A stretch of DNA of 15,406 nt from an uncultured Clostridium sp. (GTDB lineage Bacteria; Bacillota; Clostridia; TANB77; CAG-508), in the NCBI GenBank assembly GCA_946545035.1, contig CAMNND010000013.1:1-15406 (forward strand), read 5' to 3'. The position numbers were made by a program, and so were the translations under genes. Within the stretch, counting starts at the first letter, position 1. Each line of letters starts with the position of its first letter. Positions 12,986-15,406 of this stretch are shown here, one piece after another. The notes beneath the pieces were generated by a model. That model searched no databases. It had not been told where the DNA came from and worked only from the letters and a program-made list of their open reading frames with translations.

Positions 12986-13942
12986 TTATAAATAATGTCT
13001 AACTTCTTTTAGAACTAATTCTTTGACTGTATCAAAGTCACCATTTACAGAAAATCCAGCAGACTTTTGGTGTCCGCCACCACCGTACATCAATGCAATT
13101 TCATCAACATTAACTTTATCGTTTGATCTTAACGAAACTTTTAATCCTTTGCCTTTTATAGGTCTAATAAATATTGAAACTTCAACCCCTTCAATATCTC
13201 TACCGACATCAACAATACCTTCATGATCTCCATATGTTGTACCAAACTTCTCATAATCTTCTTCTGTAACATATGTATATGCAATCTTTCCATCATCAAT
13301 TAGCTCTAGTCTACTATTTGCTGCTCTTGCAAGTTCAAATGCCGATTTTGTTTTAACTTGCAAAACTTTTCTATATACATCAGAAACATTTACTCCATGT
13401 TTCATCAAGTTAGCAACAAATTCAAAAGTTTCTGCAGTGACACCTTGATATTTAAATCCTCCTGTATCTGTTATGATACCTGCTAATAAACAAGTACCAA
13501 TATCTTTTGTAATTGGTATTTCAAAACTATTTAAAGCAACAATCATAACCTCTGCGCATGCAGGAGCATCGGGGTTTACAAAGTTTAAATCACCATACAT
13601 TGCATTTGTATCATGATGATCTATAACTATTGTTTTATCCGCATTTTCAAAGTATTTATTTCCACCACATAGCATTTGAAGTGATGAGCAATCAATTCCA
13701 ATCGCTAAATCATAATTTTCAATATCTGAAGATTTTTTTATTTGATCAGCATTTGGTAAAAACATAAATGTTTCTGGACATTCTGGAATAATAAGATCAA
13801 CATGCTCTTTTCCAAAATTCTTTAATGCATTATATAGAGCAAGGCTTGTTCCAACTGCATCTCCATCTGGATTTTCATGTGATAATATTACTATTGAGTT
13901 AGCTTCTTTTATTTCTTCATAAATTTGTTTTAATGTTCCCAT
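12986..13942 (-). CDS. nrnA: Bifunctional oligoribonuclease / PAP phosphatase NrnA (DHH-DHHA1)
   Basis: A 318-residue DHH-family phosphoesterase. NrnA degrades 2-5 nt RNA fragments and dephosphorylates 3'-phosphoadenosine 5'-phosphate. Metal-binding motifs are in order: SHENPDGDAVG (21-31, with H22, D26 and D28), GIDCSS (D84), DHHDTN (108-113) and GIITDTGGF (D159). The DHHA1 domain carries the substrate loop GGGGHQKSAGF (287-297). Length and layout are standard, and all metal ligands are present. AAAGGGA precedes the ATG. It lies 68 nt after rbfA, in the infB-rbfA-nrnA-truB order common in Firmicutes. Confidence 0.95.
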   Translation of the reverse strand: MGTLKQIYEEIKEANSIVILSHENPDGDAVGTSLALYNALKNFGKEHVDLIIPECPETFMFLPNADQIKKSSDIENYDLAIGIDCSSLQMLCGGNKYFENADKTIVIDHHDTNAMYGDLNFVNPDAPACAEVMIVALNSFEIPITKDIGTCLLAGIITDTGGFKYQGVTAETFEFVANLMKHGVNVSDVYRKVLQVKTKSAFELARAANSRLELIDDGKIAYTYVTEEDYEKFGTTYGDHEGIVDVGRDIEGVEVSIFIRPIKGKGLKVSLRSNDKVNVDEIALMYGGGGHQKSAGFSVNGDFDTVKELVLKEVRHYL

Positions 13943-14010
13943 TACTGTTCCCTTTCGTAAAGTTTAGAAAGACCAATCCTATACTGCTGTATAGAATCAG
14001 CCTTCTATAA

Positions 14011-14373
14011 TTATTTGTTTTCAGATTCAGACTTTATATCTTTCAAAATCTGATCGATTCTCATTCCATATTCAAGAGAATCATCGATTTCAAAAACAAG
14101 TTCAGGCGTAATTCTTAAATTTAGTGTCCTAGCTAATTGACTTCTAATAAATCCACTAGACTCTTTTATCCCTTGCATTGTTTTTTCAATACTATCTGAA
14201 TTAAAAATACTTACATAAACTTTAGCATACTTGAAATCTGGAGTTATTTTAGCTCTTGTAACAGTAACCATGCCTGTTATGTTTGGATTTTTTAACTCAT
14301 AAGCAAATATTTGACTAAGCTCCTTTTTAAGCTCTTCGTTAATTCTATTTAATCTAGTCTCATTTTTTGCCAT
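14011..14373 (-). CDS. rbfA: 30S ribosome-binding factor RbfA
   Basis: A 120-residue KH-like protein that binds the immature 30S subunit and helps mature the 5' end of 16S rRNA, important in the cold. It has the full family pattern: RLNRINEELKKELSQIF, then TGMVTVTRAKITPDFKYAKVY, FIRSQLARTLNLRITPEL and a final YGMRIDQIL helix. Length is normal. AAAGGATAAAG precedes the ATG. It follows infB after 26 nt, the classic arrangement, and is presumably co-transcribed with it. Confidence 0.96.
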   Translation of the reverse strand: MAKNETRLNRINEELKKELSQIFAYELKNPNITGMVTVTRAKITPDFKYAKVYVSIFNSDSIEKTMQGIKESSGFIRSQLARTLNLRITPELVFEIDDSLEYGMRIDQILKDIKSESENK

Positions 14374-14399
14374 AAACTTTATCCTTTCTATTGAAAAAT

Positions 14400-15406
14400 T
14401 TATCTTTTAACTTCTTCCATTACAAAGAATTCAATTATATCGTCTTCTTTCAAATCATTATAATTTTCAATTTGACATCCACATTCAAATCCTTTAGTAA
14501 CTTCTTTAACATCATCTTTAAATCTCTTTAATGATGCAAGTTTTCCTTCGTGAATAACAACAGATTCACGAATAACTCTTACACCTGCATTACGTTCAAC
14601 TTTACCATCTAATACATAGCATCCAGCAATTGTACCAACGCTTGAAACTTTAAATGTTTGTCTAACTTGCGCATTACCAATAACTTTTTCTTCATATATT
14701 GGATCAAGAAGACCTTTCATAGCAGCTTCGACATCTTCAATTGCTTTATAAATGATTGAGTATTGTTTAATTTCAACTCCCTCTTTTTCAGCAACCTCTT
14801 TAGCTGAACCAACTGGACGAACGTTGAATGCAATTATAATAGCCTTTGCAGCTTTTGCAAGTTGGACATCTGATTCATTAACAGCACCTGCAACAGAGTG
14901 TATAACTTTAACCTTAACTTCGTCATTAGATAATTTTTCTAATGATTGTTTAATAGCTTCAGCAGATCCTTGAACATCTGACTTAACAATTAAGTTTAAT
15001 TGTTTTAAGTTTTCACTTTCCATCTTTTCAAATAAATTATTAAGAGTAACAACATTCGTATTGCTTAAAGATTTTTCTCTTTCTTGAAGTTTTCTCTTCT
15101 CTATTAAGTGTTTTGCCATCTTTTCATTTTTAACTTCATAGAACGTATCTCCCGCTTCTGGAACTTCTGTTAATCCCATTACCTCAACTGGAGTTGATGG
15201 ACCTGCTTCTTTAACACTTTGACCTTTATCATTTTTCATCGCTCTAATTCTACCAATTGATGTACCAACAACGATAGTATCACCAACGTTTAATGTACCA
15301 CGTTGTACAAGCATAGACGCAATTGGACCTTTTGCTTTATCAAGTCTAGCTTCAATAACAGCTCCTTTAGATTGTTTATTAGGATTTGCTTTTAATTCTT
15401 TCATAT
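14400..15406 (-). CDS. infB: Translation initiation factor IF-2, C-terminal part
   Basis: The last 335 or so codons of IF-2; the 5' part, with the GTPase G motifs, lies beyond the right edge. The Met codon at 15404 is internal, because the family continues upstream of it (ELKANPNKQSKG is mid-protein). Domain II covers roughly the first 100 residues (GAVIEARLDKAKGPIASMLVQRGTL, in two overlapping family motifs). Domain III begins near KSDVQGSAEA. The C-terminal fMet-tRNA-binding domain IV includes HEGKLASLKRFKDDVKEV and FECGCQIENYNDLKE. IF-2 is the GTPase that brings fMet-tRNA to the 30S P site. It is the first visible gene of the minus-strand translation cluster; nusA/rimP/ylxR-type genes would be expected further upstream. 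Confidence 0.97.
   Translation of the reverse strand, partial: MKELKANPNKQSKGAVIEARLDKAKGPIASMLVQRGTLNVGDTIVVGTSIGRIRAMKNDKGQSVKEAGPSTPVEVMGLTEVPEAGDTFYEVKNEKMAKHLIEKRKLQEREKSLSNTNVVTLNNLFEKMESENLKQLNLIVKSDVQGSAEAIKQSLEKLSNDEVKVKVIHSVAGAVNESDVQLAKAAKAIIIAFNVRPVGSAKEVAEKEGVEIKQYSIIYKAIEDVEAAMKGLLDPIYEEKVIGNAQVRQTFKVSSVGTIAGCYVLDGKVERNAGVRVIRESVVIHEGKLASLKRFKDDVKEVTKGFECGCQIENYNDLKEDDIIEFFVMEEVKR

Noticed and set aside
13979..13994. CTATAC-TGCT-GTATAG hairpin in the 68-bp gap between rbfA and nrnA.
   Set aside because: It has only 6 bp with two G-C pairs and no T-tract on the minus strand, so it is not a terminator. It could be chance in AT-rich DNA.
15402..15404. The Met codon at 15404 as the start of a separate 334-residue protein.
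   Set aside because: It is an internal IF-2 codon: the sequence begins mid-domain and the gene is simply cut by the window edge.

Overview
The window is AT-rich, standard-code chromosomal DNA from a low-GC Firmicute. TGG encodes Trp, Shine-Dalgarno sites of the AAAGG/GGAGG type precede almost every gene, and the gene set fits best: an infB-rbfA-nrnA-truB cluster, tsaE-tsaB-rimI, an RNase E/G, a COG2509 flavoprotein and an AAA_32 Lon-like protease. The protein flavours point to Clostridia or a related uncultured gut Firmicute; this assignment is an inference, not a phylogenetic result. Almost the whole window is core informational and housekeeping sequence. No transposon, prophage, CRISPR array or defence system is visible.

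Layout. (1) 1-121, minus: start of ychF, with its own promoter. (2) 298-2895, minus: one accessory-looking gene for an 865-residue surface protein with four B-repeat-like modules and a lectin-like C-terminus. It is bounded by terminators and preceded by a promoter region with three ATTACA repeats at 11-bp spacing. (3) 3064-3139, minus: tRNA-Thr(GGT) with its own terminator and promoter. (4) 3328-7360, plus: a four-gene operon, tsaE-tsaB-rimI-Lon-like protease, transcribed divergently from the tRNA and closed by a strong bidirectional terminator at about 7398-7438. (5) 7462-15406, minus: a long co-directional run, in transcription order infB (partial), rbfA, nrnA, truB, pth, RNase E/G, rimO and a COG2509 FAD dehydrogenase. 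A terminator-like hairpin before truB and a near-consensus sigma-A promoter before pth suggest the run holds more than one transcription unit.

How the genes work together. The minus-strand run is a translation and RNA-metabolism cluster: initiation (IF-2), 30S maturation (RbfA), nanoRNA turnover (NrnA), tRNA U55 pseudouridylation (TruB), peptidyl-tRNA rescue (Pth), RNA decay (RNase E/G) and S12 methylthiolation (RimO). The plus-strand operon contributes TsaE and TsaB for the t6A37 modification of ANN-decoding tRNAs. tRNA-Thr, encoded next door, is such a tRNA.

The points most worth a second look are the surface protein, which reads as an in-frame fusion of a sortase-type protein and a second secreted protein with an internal ribosome-binding site; the PhoB/PhoP-like repeats upstream of it; an RNase E/G that ends just before the Zn-link; and the promoter/terminator punctuation around truB and pth. 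I found no convincing wholly new multi-gene system.
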